This document shows, piece by piece, positions 23,369 through 31,649 of a stretch of DNA of 64,000 nt. Source of the stretch: Streptomyces sp. LUP47B (GTDB lineage Bacteria; Actinomycetota; Actinomycetes; Streptomycetales; Streptomycetaceae); contig NZ_MJAH01000010.1 of NCBI RefSeq assembly GCF_001746295.1, positions 392,252-456,251 on the forward strand, written 5' to 3'. Numbering within the stretch: position 1 is the stretch's first letter; the number at the start of each line of letters is the position of its first letter. Made by a program: the position numbers and the translations under genes. Under the pieces are notes generated by a model. That model made no database searches and was not told where the DNA came from. It saw only the letters and a list, made by a program, of their open reading frames with translations.

Positions 23369-25015
23369 TCAGTGGTGGCCGTGGCCGCTCGTGATCTCCT
23401 TGTACTCCTCGACGGTGGGCTTGGGGATCTGGGACTCCTCGCCGTAGTACGCCTCGCTCAGCTTGGCGCGCAGCTTCTCGGAGCCCTTCACCTTGCGCTC
23501 GACGCCGTTCTCGTCGACCGTGGCACCGATCGCGGCCGGCTCGTACTGATCGTGCGCCGTGAGCGTGTGCAGCTGCTCCTGGCTGAGCGGCTCGTGCACC
23601 TCGATGAACTCACCGTGCGGCAGGCGCTTGATGATGCCGGACTCGCGGCCGTGCAGCACCTTGTCCTTGTCGCGGCGCTGGAGGCCGAGGCAGATCCGCT
23701 TGGTGGCGATGAACGCGAGGACCGGGGCGACGAAGAACGCGACCCGGACGAACCAGGTGATGGCGTTGATCGACAGGTGGAAGTGGGTGGCCCACAGGTC
23801 GTTTCCACCACCGATCAGCAGCACCATGTACCAGGTGATCCACGCGACGCCGAAGGCGGTACGCGTCGGCGCGTTGCGCGGGCGGTCCAGGATGTGGTGC
23901 TCGCGCCTGTCGCCGGTGACCCAGGACTCGATGAACGGGTAGACCGCGATCGCGACCAGGACCAGCGGGAAGATCACCAGCGGGATGAACACACCCAGAA
24001 CGAGCGTGTGACCCCAGAAGTTGATCTCCCAGCCCGGCATCACACGGATCAGACCCTCGGAGAAGCCCATGTACCAGTCCGGCTGGGCGCCCGTGGACAC
24101 CTGGTCGGGACGGTAGGGGCCCATCGACCAGATCGGGTTGATCGAGGCGATGGCCGCGATGGCCGCGATGACACCGAAGACCAGGAAGAAGAAGCCTCCG
24201 GCCTTGGCCATGTAGACCGGCAGCAGCGGCATGCCGACGACGTTGTTGTTCGTCTTTCCGGGGCCCGCGAACTGCGTGTGCTTGTGGTAGAAGACCAGGA
24301 TCAGGTGGCCGACGACCAGGCCGAGCATGATGCCCGGCAGCAGCAGCACGTGGATCGAGTAGAAGCGGGCCACGAAGTCGCCGCCCGGGAACTCGCCGCC
24401 GAAGAGGAAGAACGACAGGTACGTGCCGACGATCGGCACGGACAGGATCGCGCCCTCCATGAAGCGGACACCGGTGCCGGAGAGCAGGTCGTCCGGGAGC
24501 GAGTAGCCGGTGAAGCCGGTGAACATGCCCAGGACGAACAGCAGGAAGCCGAACAGCCAGTTGACCTCACGCGGCTTGCGGAACGCGCCCGTGAAGAACA
24601 CGCGCATCATGTGCACGAACATGCCCGCGAGGAAGATCAGCGCCGCCCAGTGGTGGATCTGCCGGATCAGCAGACCACCGCGCACATCGAAGGAGATGTG
24701 CATGGTCGAGTTGAACGCCTCGGACATCAGCTGGCCCTGCAGCGGGACGTAGCTGCCGTGGTACTCCACCTCGTTCATCGACGGGTGGAAGAACAGCGTC
24801 AGGTACACACCCGTGAGGATGATGATGATGAAGCTGTAGAGGCAGACCTCACCCAACATGAACGACCAGTGGTCGGGGAAGATCTTGCGCATGTTGGACT
24901 TGGCCAGGGAGTAGATCCCCAGCCGGCCGTCGGCCCAGTCGGCGACGCGCTCGCCGGCCGGGGCTGCCTTGTCGCGCCGCGCCCCGTTGGCCGCGGTGCT
25001 CTCGTTTGTGCTCAT
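23369..25015 (-). CDS. qcrB: Cytochrome bc1 (bcc) complex cytochrome b subunit
   Basis: This 548-residue integral membrane protein carries the two b haems of the menaquinol-cytochrome c reductase. Paired histidines occur in the helices with HHWAALIFLAGMFVHMMRV and FYSIHVLLLPGIMLGLVVGH. The quinol-oxidation site appears as PDWYMG rather than the canonical PEWY, as is common in actinobacteria. A long C-terminal extension of about 120 hydrophilic residues ends in a His-rich tail. The start ATG overlaps the qcrA stop as ATGA. It is the last gene of ctaE-qcrC-qcrA-qcrB, whose products form a supercomplex with the aa3 oxidase. Confidence 0.97.
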   Translation of the reverse strand: MSTNESTAANGARRDKAAPAGERVADWADGRLGIYSLAKSNMRKIFPDHWSFMLGEVCLYSFIIIILTGVYLTLFFHPSMNEVEYHGSYVPLQGQLMSEAFNSTMHISFDVRGGLLIRQIHHWAALIFLAGMFVHMMRVFFTGAFRKPREVNWLFGFLLFVLGMFTGFTGYSLPDDLLSGTGVRFMEGAILSVPIVGTYLSFFLFGGEFPGGDFVARFYSIHVLLLPGIMLGLVVGHLILVFYHKHTQFAGPGKTNNNVVGMPLLPVYMAKAGGFFFLVFGVIAAIAAIASINPIWSMGPYRPDQVSTGAQPDWYMGFSEGLIRVMPGWEINFWGHTLVLGVFIPLVIFPLVLVAIAVYPFIESWVTGDRREHHILDRPRNAPTRTAFGVAWITWYMVLLIGGGNDLWATHFHLSINAITWFVRVAFFVAPVLAFIATKRICLGLQRRDKDKVLHGRESGIIKRLPHGEFIEVHEPLSQEQLHTLTAHDQYEPAAIGATVDENGVERKVKGSEKLRAKLSEAYYGEESQIPKPTVEEYKEITSGHGHH

Positions 25016-26067
25016 CCGCGCTCCCAGAATGCAGGACCGACGGGCTCCTCGAAGTCGCCGAGCGCTTCGAGGTAACCCTGGTCGTTCACGCCGATGCGCA
25101 GCTGCGGCAGGGCGTGACCGGCGGGGCCGAAGATCACCCGGGCACCGTCGGAGAGGTCGAAGGTGGACTGGTGGCAGGGGCAGAGCACGTGGTGCGTCTG
25201 CTGCTCGTACAGGGAGATCGGGCAACCCACGTGGGTGCAGATCTTTGAGTACGCGACGATCCCCTCGTGCGACCACTCGAGTTCGCGCTTGTCCTTGATG
25301 TTGTCCGGCTGGATGCGGACGATCATCAGGGCGGCCTTGGCGATCTCGGTCTGGAACTCCTCGTCGTGCTCCTCCAGGCCCTCGGGCTTGGCGAAGGTCA
25401 GCGAGCCGACCGCGACGTCGGAGGCACGCAGCGGTTCGTTGGTGTTCATGTTGACGAGCAGCTTGCCCTTGGACCACAGGGTGTGGCGCAGCTTGGTGCC
25501 GGGCAGCGGGCCGAGGTCGCGCAGCAGCATGACGCCGGAGAGCGGGAACAGGGCCAGCGCGCCGAACATCGTGTTGCGGATCAGCTTGCGACGGCCGAGC
25601 GCCGACTCCTTGGCGCCCTGCTTGAAGTCCGCGTGGACCTTCGCGCGGACCTCGGGGGGCGCCTCGATCGGGTGGCGCTCGTCGGCGATCTCCTCGTCGG
25701 ACATCAGGGTGCGGGCCCAGTGGACCGCACCCGCGCCGATCGAGAAGAGGGCGAGACCGAGGGTCAGGCCCAGCGCGAAGTTCAGCGCGTTGATGTGCCC
25801 GATCGGGAAGACGAAGATCGACTTGTCGTGGGGGATGCCCACGTACGAGGCGATGAACCCGACGGTGGCCAGCATCGACACCGTGAAGAGCATGGCCACC
25901 GTGCGCTCGGACCGCCTGGCGGCCCGCTCGTCGATGTCCTGCACCCGGTGCTCGTGGGGCGGGAGGCCGGGGTCCGCGAAGGGGTTCTTCTCGTCCGCGA
26001 CACCTACCGCGCCGTGCGCGTCCTGCTCTGCGGGCAGGTTCTCTTCTGGAATGTCTTGGCTACTCAT
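25012..26067 (-). CDS. qcrA: Rieske iron-sulfur subunit of the cytochrome bcc complex
   Basis: The 351-residue protein has a hydrophilic N-terminus and three hydrophobic spans (about 55-75, 90-115 and 165-185), as in actinobacterial QcrA, which has three rather than one. The C-terminal Rieske domain has CTHVGC and CPCHQS, whose two Cys and two His hold the [2Fe-2S] cluster that takes electrons from menaquinol. Both ends overlap neighbours by four bases (ATGA), showing tight coupling with qcrC and qcrB. In Streptomyces this subunit is known to be exported by combined Sec and Tat action; Arg-rich GRRKLIRNTM before the third span would fit the Tat part. Confidence 0.97.
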   Translation of the reverse strand: MSSQDIPEENLPAEQDAHGAVGVADEKNPFADPGLPPHEHRVQDIDERAARRSERTVAMLFTVSMLATVGFIASYVGIPHDKSIFVFPIGHINALNFALGLTLGLALFSIGAGAVHWARTLMSDEEIADERHPIEAPPEVRAKVHADFKQGAKESALGRRKLIRNTMFGALALFPLSGVMLLRDLGPLPGTKLRHTLWSKGKLLVNMNTNEPLRASDVAVGSLTFAKPEGLEEHDEEFQTEIAKAALMIVRIQPDNIKDKRELEWSHEGIVAYSKICTHVGCPISLYEQQTHHVLCPCHQSTFDLSDGARVIFGPAGHALPQLRIGVNDQGYLEALGDFEEPVGPAFWERG

Positions 26068-26873
26068 GACTTCTTGGCCTTTGCGGTCCGAGCGGCGACC
26101 CAGACGGCGACCGCGATCAGCGCGCCGAGGCCGAAGATCCAGGCGAACAGGCCTTCGGAGACCGGGCCGAGACCGCCCAGCTCAAGGCCGCCGGGGCTCA
26201 CGGTGTCGTCGCCGTTGACCGCGTTCAGGTACGCGATGATGTCCTTCTTGTTCTGCTCCGACAGCGTGGTGTCGGGGAACGACGGCATGTTCTGCGGGCC
26301 GGTCTGCATGGCCTCGTAGATGTGCTTCGGGTCGACACCCTCGAGGCTCGGCGCGTACTTGCCGTGCGTCAGCGCGCCACCCTTGCCGGTGAAGTTGTGG
26401 CACTGCGTGCAGTTGTCACGGAACAGTTCGCCGCCCTTGGCGATGTCGGCACCGTCGGGGCCGTACTGCGCCTTGGTCGGGATGCTCGGACCTGCGCCCA
26501 GCGAGGAGATGTACGCGGCCAGCTGGTCGATCTCGGCCTGCGTGTAGACGACCTTCTTGCGCGGGATCTGCGCGCCCGGCTGCTGGGCCGGCATACGGCC
26601 GGTGCCGACCTGGAAGTCGACGGCCGCGGCGCCCACGCCCACGAGGCTCGGACCGTCGGAGGACCCCTGACCGCCGGTGCCGTGGCAACTGGCGCAGCCT
26701 ACGGCGAAGAGCTTCTTGCCCTCGTCGATGGCCAGGGACTGGGCGGTTTCATCTGCCTGCGCCTTGCTCGCGGGTGCGAACACGGCGTACAGCCCCCCGG
26801 TGCATGCCAGCGCGAGGAGTAGGACGACGAGCGCCGCCAGCGGGTGGCGTCGTCGTGCGGAGAGCTTTTTCAC
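26064..26873 (-). CDS. qcrC: Dihaem cytochrome c subunit of the bcc complex
   Basis: This 269-residue protein has an N-terminal signal anchor (ALVVLLLALACTGGLYAVF, about 13-32) and two CxxCH haem-c motifs (Cys60-His64 and Cys155-His159). A C-terminal membrane helix lies at about 240-262. It passes electrons from the Rieske centre directly to the aa3 oxidase, replacing a soluble cytochrome c. The two-domain architecture is typical of actinobacteria. It follows ctaE by 60 bases on the same strand and its stop overlaps qcrA, so all four genes are one operon. Confidence 0.97.
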   Translation of the reverse strand: MKKLSARRRHPLAALVVLLLALACTGGLYAVFAPASKAQADETAQSLAIDEGKKLFAVGCASCHGTGGQGSSDGPSLVGVGAAAVDFQVGTGRMPAQQPGAQIPRKKVVYTQAEIDQLAAYISSLGAGPSIPTKAQYGPDGADIAKGGELFRDNCTQCHNFTGKGGALTHGKYAPSLEGVDPKHIYEAMQTGPQNMPSFPDTTLSEQNKKDIIAYLNAVNGDDTVSPGGLELGGLGPVSEGLFAWIFGLGALIAVAVWVAARTAKAKKS

Positions 26874-26933
26874 GGATTACCCCGGTGTCAGGATCTTCTG
26901 CGTCGATGTCTGCGATGTCGGGAGCGGGCCCGG

Positions 26934-27554
26934 CTACTTGATCAGATAGATCGTGGCGAAGAGGCCGATCCAGACGACATCGACGAAGTGCCAGTAGTAG
27001 GACACGACGATGGCCGCGGTCGCCTGTTCGTGGGTGAACCGCTTCGCCGCGTACGTACGGCCGAGGACGAACAGGAAGGCGATGAGGCCGCCTGTCACGT
27101 GCAGACCGTGGAAGCCGGTGGTCAGGTAGAAGACCGACCCGTACGGATCGGACGAGAGGGAGATCCCGTCCTTCTTCACCAGCTCGGTGTACTCGTAGAT
27201 CTGACCGCCGATGAAGATGGCACCCATGATGAAGGTGATCATGAACCAGCCCCGGAGCTTCTTCACGTCACCTCGCTCGGCAGCGAAGACGCCGAGCTGG
27301 CAGGTGAGGGAGGAGAGCACCAGGATCGTGGTGTTCGTCGCCGAGAACGGAACGTTCAGGGCGTGCGCCATCTCTTTCCAGTGATCAGGACCCGTCACCG
27401 ATCGCAGGGTGAAGTACATCGCGAAGAGGGCCGCGAAGAACATCAGCTCGGAACTCAACCAGATGATGGTTCCGACGCTGGTGAGGTTCGGTCGGTTGAC
27501 CGACGGGTGCGCGTGCCCGGTTGTCTCTGTCGTTGCTGTCGCCACGACCGACAT
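26934..27554 (-). CDS. ctaE: Cytochrome c oxidase subunit III
   Basis: The 206-residue polytopic protein has five likely membrane helices and conserved subunit III features: SSELMFFAALFAMYFTLR, the Glu-containing GFHGLHVTGGL helix, and the final YYWHFVDVVWIGLFATIYL. It supports the catalytic subunit and oxygen delivery in the aa3 oxidase. It heads the ctaE-qcrCAB operon, separate from ctaCDF. No Shine-Dalgarno sequence is within normal range of the ATG, and the start codon lies in the centre of a perfect 21-base palindrome. A GTG 9 bases downstream is an alternative start. Confidence 0.95.
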   Translation of the reverse strand: MSVVATATTETTGHAHPSVNRPNLTSVGTIIWLSSELMFFAALFAMYFTLRSVTGPDHWKEMAHALNVPFSATNTTILVLSSLTCQLGVFAAERGDVKKLRGWFMITFIMGAIFIGGQIYEYTELVKKDGISLSSDPYGSVFYLTTGFHGLHVTGGLIAFLFVLGRTYAAKRFTHEQATAAIVVSYYWHFVDVVWIGLFATIYLIK

Positions 27555-27565
27555 TATGTCGGTCG
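27545..27565 (-). promoter_or_regulatory. Perfect palindrome covering the ctaE start codon
   Basis: CGACCGACA and TGTCGGTCG (9 bases each) flank a 3-base centre. On the mRNA the A of the ctaE AUG is the last loop base and the rest lies in the stem. This could hide the initiation site, or the DNA could be an operator. Confidence 0.6.
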
Positions 27566-27613
27566 CTTATCCCGCCCTCACCCCGGGGGGTGCCGTTCGG
27601 AGTGTCTCCCTGT

Positions 27614-27652
27614 TCCATACCGGTGTTGACGTGGTGTTCAAGGGAGTAGCAT
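27614..27652. promoter_or_regulatory. Overlapping divergent promoters for ctaE and the receiver gene
   Basis: On the plus strand TTGACG (27626-27631) and TAGCAT (27647-27652) are 15 bases apart, toward the receiver gene. On the minus strand TTGAAC (27636-27641) and TATGGA (27614-27619) are 16 bases apart, toward ctaE. Both approach the housekeeping consensus, and their elements interleave, so the two transcripts may compete. Confidence 0.45.
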
Positions 27653-27699
27653 CCGGCCCAACGGGCCTGTCCTTACGACGCTGACGTCACGGAGGAACA

Positions 27700-28101
27700 A
27701 TGCAGCCGACCGCCACGGTGCTGGTCTACAGCGACGATTCCAACACCCGCGAGCAGGTACGGCTCGCGGCGGGCCGTCGACCGGCTCCCGACGTCCCGTT
27801 GGTCGAGTTCCTGGAGTGCGCCACGCCTGCGGCGGTGCTCAAGGAGCTGGACAAGGGCGGGATCGACGTCTGTGTGCTGGACGGGGAGGCCGTGCCGATG
27901 GGGGGCATGGGGCTCTGCCGGCAGATCAAGGACGAGGTGTTCGACTGCCCGCCGGTGCTGCTGCTGATCGGGCGGCCGCAGGATGCGTGGCTGGCGACGT
28001 GGAGCCGGGCGGAGGCCGCGGTGACCCATCCGGTGGATCCGGTGGAGTTCGCCTCGGCGCTGGCTTCCCTGCTGCGGGACCGGAAGGCCCTGAGCGCCTG
28101 A
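27700..28101 (+). CDS. Degenerate response-regulator receiver domain protein
   Basis: This 133-residue protein is a lone receiver-like fold with no output domain. The acidic pair (Asp12-Asp13) and a candidate phospho-acceptor (Asp61 in VCVLDGEAVPMGG) are present. The conserved Thr/Ser is Ile90, and the conserved Lys before the last Pro is His110 (VTHP). It is therefore likely phosphorylation-independent or altered. GGAGGA precedes the ATG by 5 bases. It lies on the plus strand between the two respiratory operons, divergent from ctaE, and converges on the L,D-transpeptidase gene. A role as protein-interaction adaptor is an inference. Confidence 0.82.
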   Translation: MQPTATVLVYSDDSNTREQVRLAAGRRPAPDVPLVEFLECATPAAVLKELDKGGIDVCVLDGEAVPMGGMGLCRQIKDEVFDCPPVLLLIGRPQDAWLATWSRAEAAVTHPVDPVEFASALASLLRDRKALSA

Positions 28102-28120
28102 GAGCCGCCCCCACGGCCCT

Positions 28121-29380
28121 CTAGATGCTCTGTGGCCTCAGCCTTGCCGTCTGGTCGGGGCGGGTGTCCGGGGTGCCGGCCACCAGGGCGCTGCCGTCGC
28201 GCCATTTCGTCCAGTCCAGGTTCCAGTCGCCGAAGCCGTTGCCGAACGGCTCCATGGTGTTGCCGTCCGAGTTGACGACCTGGACCACGTCGCCCTCGTG
28301 GACGGTGTTGAAGAACCACTCGGCATTGGACGTGCTCATGCCGGTGCAGCCGTGGCTGACGTTGGCGTAGCCCTGGGAGCCGACCGACCAGGGGGCGGCG
28401 TGGACGTACTCACCGCTCCAGGTGACGCGGGTGGCGTAGTAGACCGGGAGGTCGTACGAGTCCGAGGACCCCTCGGCGATCCCGATACTGGTGCCGCGCA
28501 TACGTACGAAGTACTCCTTGCCCAGCACGACCTTGACGCCGTTGCGGGTCTCGAAGCCGGGCTTGCCGGTGGTGACCGGGAGCTCGTTGATGACCTCGTC
28601 GTTCTTGTAGACCGTCATCGAGTGTGACGAGGCGTCCGTCACGGCGATGATGCGGTCCCCGGTGGTCAGCTTCAGGGGCTTCGCCTTGCCGCCCCAGAGC
28701 CGGTCGCCGATCTTGATGCCCTCCAGCTCGCTGCGGACCTGGATCGTGGCGTGCGCCGGCCAGTACTCCTTGGGCCGGTAGTGCAGTTCCTTGTCGTCCA
28801 CCCAGTGCCAGGCGCCCGGTACGGCGGGCGTGGAGTCGACCCTGAGGGCGCGCTCTATGACGGCCCGCTGAGCCTTGTCCTTGACGGGTCTGTCCAGCTT
28901 GGCGGTGACGGGCTGGCCGACGCCGTACGTGCCCGACTTGGGGCCGAAGGTGACCTTCAGACGCGTCTTGCCCAGCGGCTTGCTGGTGTCGAAGTCGAGG
29001 ACCTTGCGGCCCGGTGCCCCGTCCTCGTCCTCGGTGCTCACCCGGACGGTGTAGTGGGCGTTTGCGGCCAGCGGGGAGGTGCTGCGCCAGCGGGTGCCGT
29101 CGGCGGAGAGTTCGCCCGCCAGATAGCGGCCTGTGGCGTCCGTGGCCGTGACGTCGGTGATGCGGCCGTCGTCTTCGTCGGCGGTGACCTCGAGCGGCTT
29201 GTCCGGGTCGGCCTTCTTGCCGTCGCCGGTGGGCGCGTTGAAGGAGATCTGGTCCGCCGCGTCGAACGGTGTGGCCGCCAGCGGGTTCCCGTCGGACCCG
29301 CAGGCGGCGGCGCTCGCGCCGAGGGCGATCACCAGCAGCGTGCAGCTCACGAGGATGCGGGTACGCGGTGCGTGGTTCAT
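28121..29380 (-). CDS. L,D-transpeptidase lipoprotein
   Basis: The 419-residue product has a lipoprotein signal with Cys27 in ASAAAC and two Ig-like beta domains (about 45-245). The C-terminal YkuD domain has catalytic residues His327 (HAAPWS), His343 and Cys345 in VSHGCTGMS. These enzymes form 3-3 crosslinks in peptidoglycan, or attach proteins to it, outside the membrane. The layout matches the mycobacterial LdtMt2 class. It lies downstream of the ctaCDF operon on the same strand but beyond a strong hairpin, so it likely has its own promoter near 29,390-29,450. Confidence 0.93.
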   Translation of the reverse strand: MNHAPRTRILVSCTLLVIALGASAAACGSDGNPLAATPFDAADQISFNAPTGDGKKADPDKPLEVTADEDDGRITDVTATDATGRYLAGELSADGTRWRSTSPLAANAHYTVRVSTEDEDGAPGRKVLDFDTSKPLGKTRLKVTFGPKSGTYGVGQPVTAKLDRPVKDKAQRAVIERALRVDSTPAVPGAWHWVDDKELHYRPKEYWPAHATIQVRSELEGIKIGDRLWGGKAKPLKLTTGDRIIAVTDASSHSMTVYKNDEVINELPVTTGKPGFETRNGVKVVLGKEYFVRMRGTSIGIAEGSSDSYDLPVYYATRVTWSGEYVHAAPWSVGSQGYANVSHGCTGMSTSNAEWFFNTVHEGDVVQVVNSDGNTMEPFGNGFGDWNLDWTKWRDGSALVAGTPDTRPDQTARLRPQSI

Positions 29381-29453
29381 GACTTCACGCTAGGAAGCCC
29401 CGTCAAGAACGGCGCGCTGGGTGACTCGTACGAGGGACAAGGATTACGGCAGA

Positions 29454-29497
29454 AGCAGGAGCCCGGACCCTCCTGACGGAGAGTCCGGGCTCCTGCT
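29454..29497 (-). terminator. Terminator of the ctaCDF operon
   Basis: A perfect 15-base stem (29454-29468 with 29483-29497, arm AGCAGGAGCCCGGAC) has a 14-base loop that can fold further through CTCC/GGAG. It begins 15 bases after the ctaF stop and separates it from the L,D-transpeptidase gene. Confidence 0.9.
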
Positions 29498-29511
29498 GAG
29501 CTGCGCTCGTG

Positions 29512-29910
29512 CTACTGCGTGCGGTTCTCACCGCGGTAGTACTCGAAGACCCAGCCGTACAGGCCGATCAGGATCACCGGCACCGAGAAGTACATCAGCC
29601 ACCAGCCGATCGCGACCGACAGGAAGGCGAGGGCGCCGCCGAAGCCGAGGGCGAGCGGCTGCCAGCTGTGCGGGCTGAAGAACCCGACCTCGCCGGCGTC
29701 GTCCGCGACGTCGGCCTCCTTGTTGTCCTGCGCGCCGGCGTCCACCCGCCTGGCCGTGAAGCCCAGGTAGAAGCCGATCATGATGGACAGCCCGAAGGCC
29801 AGGAAGAGCGCCGTGGTACCGGCCGGCTCCTTCGACCACACGCCATAGACGATCGCCATGACGAGGATGAAGACGCTCAGCCAGATGAACATCCGTCCCT
29901 GGATCTTCAC
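29512..29910 (-). CDS. ctaF: Cytochrome c oxidase subunit IV (actinobacterial type)
   Basis: This 132-residue small membrane protein has four hydrophobic helices, in pairs about 7-25, 33-50, 85-103 and 106-122. A hydrophilic loop with AQDNKEADVADDAGE separates the pairs. It matches actinobacterial CtaF, a structural subunit of the aa3 oxidase. The GTG start overlaps the ctaD stop as GTGA, ensuring coupled translation. A strong terminator follows the stop. Confidence 0.94.
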   Translation of the reverse strand: MKIQGRMFIWLSVFILVMAIVYGVWSKEPAGTTALFLAFGLSIMIGFYLGFTARRVDAGAQDNKEADVADDAGEVGFFSPHSWQPLALGFGGALAFLSVAIGWWLMYFSVPVILIGLYGWVFEYYRGENRTQ

Positions 29911-31649
29911 TTGCCGGCCTCCTTGCCGCCGTTGCCGGCCAGAGCCTTCTCACCGTGACCGGAGTTCTCGAGCTGGTCGAGAGCGGCGATCTCGGGGTGG
30001 TGCAGGTCGAACGCCGGGGATTCGCTGCGGATCCGCGGCAGGGTGAGGAAGTTGTGGCGCGGCGGCGGGCAGGAGGTCGCCCATTCGAGCGAGCGGCCGT
30101 AGCCCCACGGGTCGTCGACGCCGACCGGCTTGCCGTACTTGGCCGTCTTCCACACGTTGTAGAGGAACGGCAGGATCGACAGGCCGAGCACGAAGGAGCT
30201 GATCGTCGAGATCGTGTTCAGGGCGGTGAAGCCGTCGGCCGCCAGGTAGTCGGCGTAACGACGCGGCATGCCCTCGGCGCCCAGCCAGTGCTGGACCAGG
30301 AAGGTGCCGTGGAAGCCGATGAACAGCGTCCAGAACGTGATCTTGCCGAGGCGCTCGTCGAGCATCTTGCCGGTGAACTTCGGCCACCAGAAGTGGAAGC
30401 CGGAGAACATCGCGAAGACGACGGTGCCGAAGACGACGTAGTGGAAGTGCGCCACCACGAAGTACGAGTCCGAGACGTGGAAGTCCAGCGGGGGCGAGGC
30501 CAGGATGACACCGGTCAGACCACCGAAGGTGAAGGTGATCAGGAAGCCGGTGGCCCAGAGCATCGGTGTCTCGAAGGACAACGACCCCTTCCACATCGTT
30601 CCGATCCAGTTGAAGAACTTCACGCCCGTCGGTACGGCGATGAGGAACGTCATGAAGGAGAAGAACGGGAGCAGCACACCGCCGGTGACGTACATGTGGT
30701 GCGCCCACACCGTCACGGACAGACCCGCGATCGCGATGGTCGCCGCGATCAGACCCATGTAGCCGAACATCGGCTTGCGGGAGAAGACCGGGATGACCTC
30801 GGAGATGATGCCGAAGAACGGCAGGGCGATGATGTACACCTCTGGATGGCCGAAGAACCAGAAGAGGTGTTGCCACAGCAACGCTCCTCCGTTCGCGGCA
30901 TCGAAGACGTGTGCCCCGAATTTCCGATCCGCCTCCAGCGCGAACAGCGCGGCGGCGAGGACGGGGAAGGCGAGCAGGACCAGCACCGCGGTCAGCAGCA
31001 CGTTCCACACGAAGATCGGCATGCGGAACATGGTCATGCCGGGCGCGCGCATGCAGATGATCGTGGTGATGAAGTTGACCGCACCGAGGATCGTGCCGAA
31101 GCCGGAGAAGGCCAGACCCATGATCCACAGGTCGGCGCCGATGCCCGGCGAGCGGACGGCGTCGGAGAGCGGGGAGTAGGCGAACCAGCCGAAGTCGGCC
31201 GCGCCCGAGGGGGTGAGGAAGCCACCGACCGCGATCGTCGAGCCGAACAGGTACAGCCAGTAGGCGAACATGTTCAGCCGCGGGAACGCCACGTCGGGCG
31301 CGCCGATCTGCAGCGGCATGATCCAGTTGGTGAAGCCGGCGAACAGCGGCGTCGCGAACATCAGCAGCATGATCGTGCCGTGCATCGTGAACGCCTGGTT
31401 GAACTGCTCGTTCGACATGATCTGCAGACCCGGCCGGGCCAGCTCGGCGCGCATGAAGAGCGCCATCACGCCGCCGATGAGGAAGAACGCGAACGACGTG
31501 GCCAGGTACATCGTGCCGATCGTCTTGTGGTCAGTGGTGGTGAGCCACTTGATGACCACGCTGCCGCGGTTCTGGCGCCGGACCGGAAGTTCGTCCGCGT
31601 AGTGGGACCCCGCTTCGGCGGCACCCTGGGGTTCGTTGAGGATGCTCAC
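29907..31649 (-). CDS. ctaD: Cytochrome c oxidase subunit I
   Basis: The 580-residue catalytic subunit binds haem a and the haem a3-CuB centre and pumps protons. Twelve membrane helices are predictable. Visible sites include the haem a ligand in FTMHGTIMLLMFATP, the CuB His and cross-linked Tyr in WFFGHPEVYIIALP, the His-His pair in VWAHHMYVTGG, and the haem ligands in VVAHFHYVVFG. The GTG at 31649 overlaps the ctaC stop (GTGA). The open frame continues upstream into ctaC but the extra residues are not CtaD-like. The C-terminal tail of about 60 residues is hydrophilic. Confidence 0.97.
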   Translation of the reverse strand: MSILNEPQGAAEAGSHYADELPVRRQNRGSVVIKWLTTTDHKTIGTMYLATSFAFFLIGGVMALFMRAELARPGLQIMSNEQFNQAFTMHGTIMLLMFATPLFAGFTNWIMPLQIGAPDVAFPRLNMFAYWLYLFGSTIAVGGFLTPSGAADFGWFAYSPLSDAVRSPGIGADLWIMGLAFSGFGTILGAVNFITTIICMRAPGMTMFRMPIFVWNVLLTAVLVLLAFPVLAAALFALEADRKFGAHVFDAANGGALLWQHLFWFFGHPEVYIIALPFFGIISEVIPVFSRKPMFGYMGLIAATIAIAGLSVTVWAHHMYVTGGVLLPFFSFMTFLIAVPTGVKFFNWIGTMWKGSLSFETPMLWATGFLITFTFGGLTGVILASPPLDFHVSDSYFVVAHFHYVVFGTVVFAMFSGFHFWWPKFTGKMLDERLGKITFWTLFIGFHGTFLVQHWLGAEGMPRRYADYLAADGFTALNTISTISSFVLGLSILPFLYNVWKTAKYGKPVGVDDPWGYGRSLEWATSCPPPRHNFLTLPRIRSESPAFDLHHPEIAALDQLENSGHGEKALAGNGGKEAGK

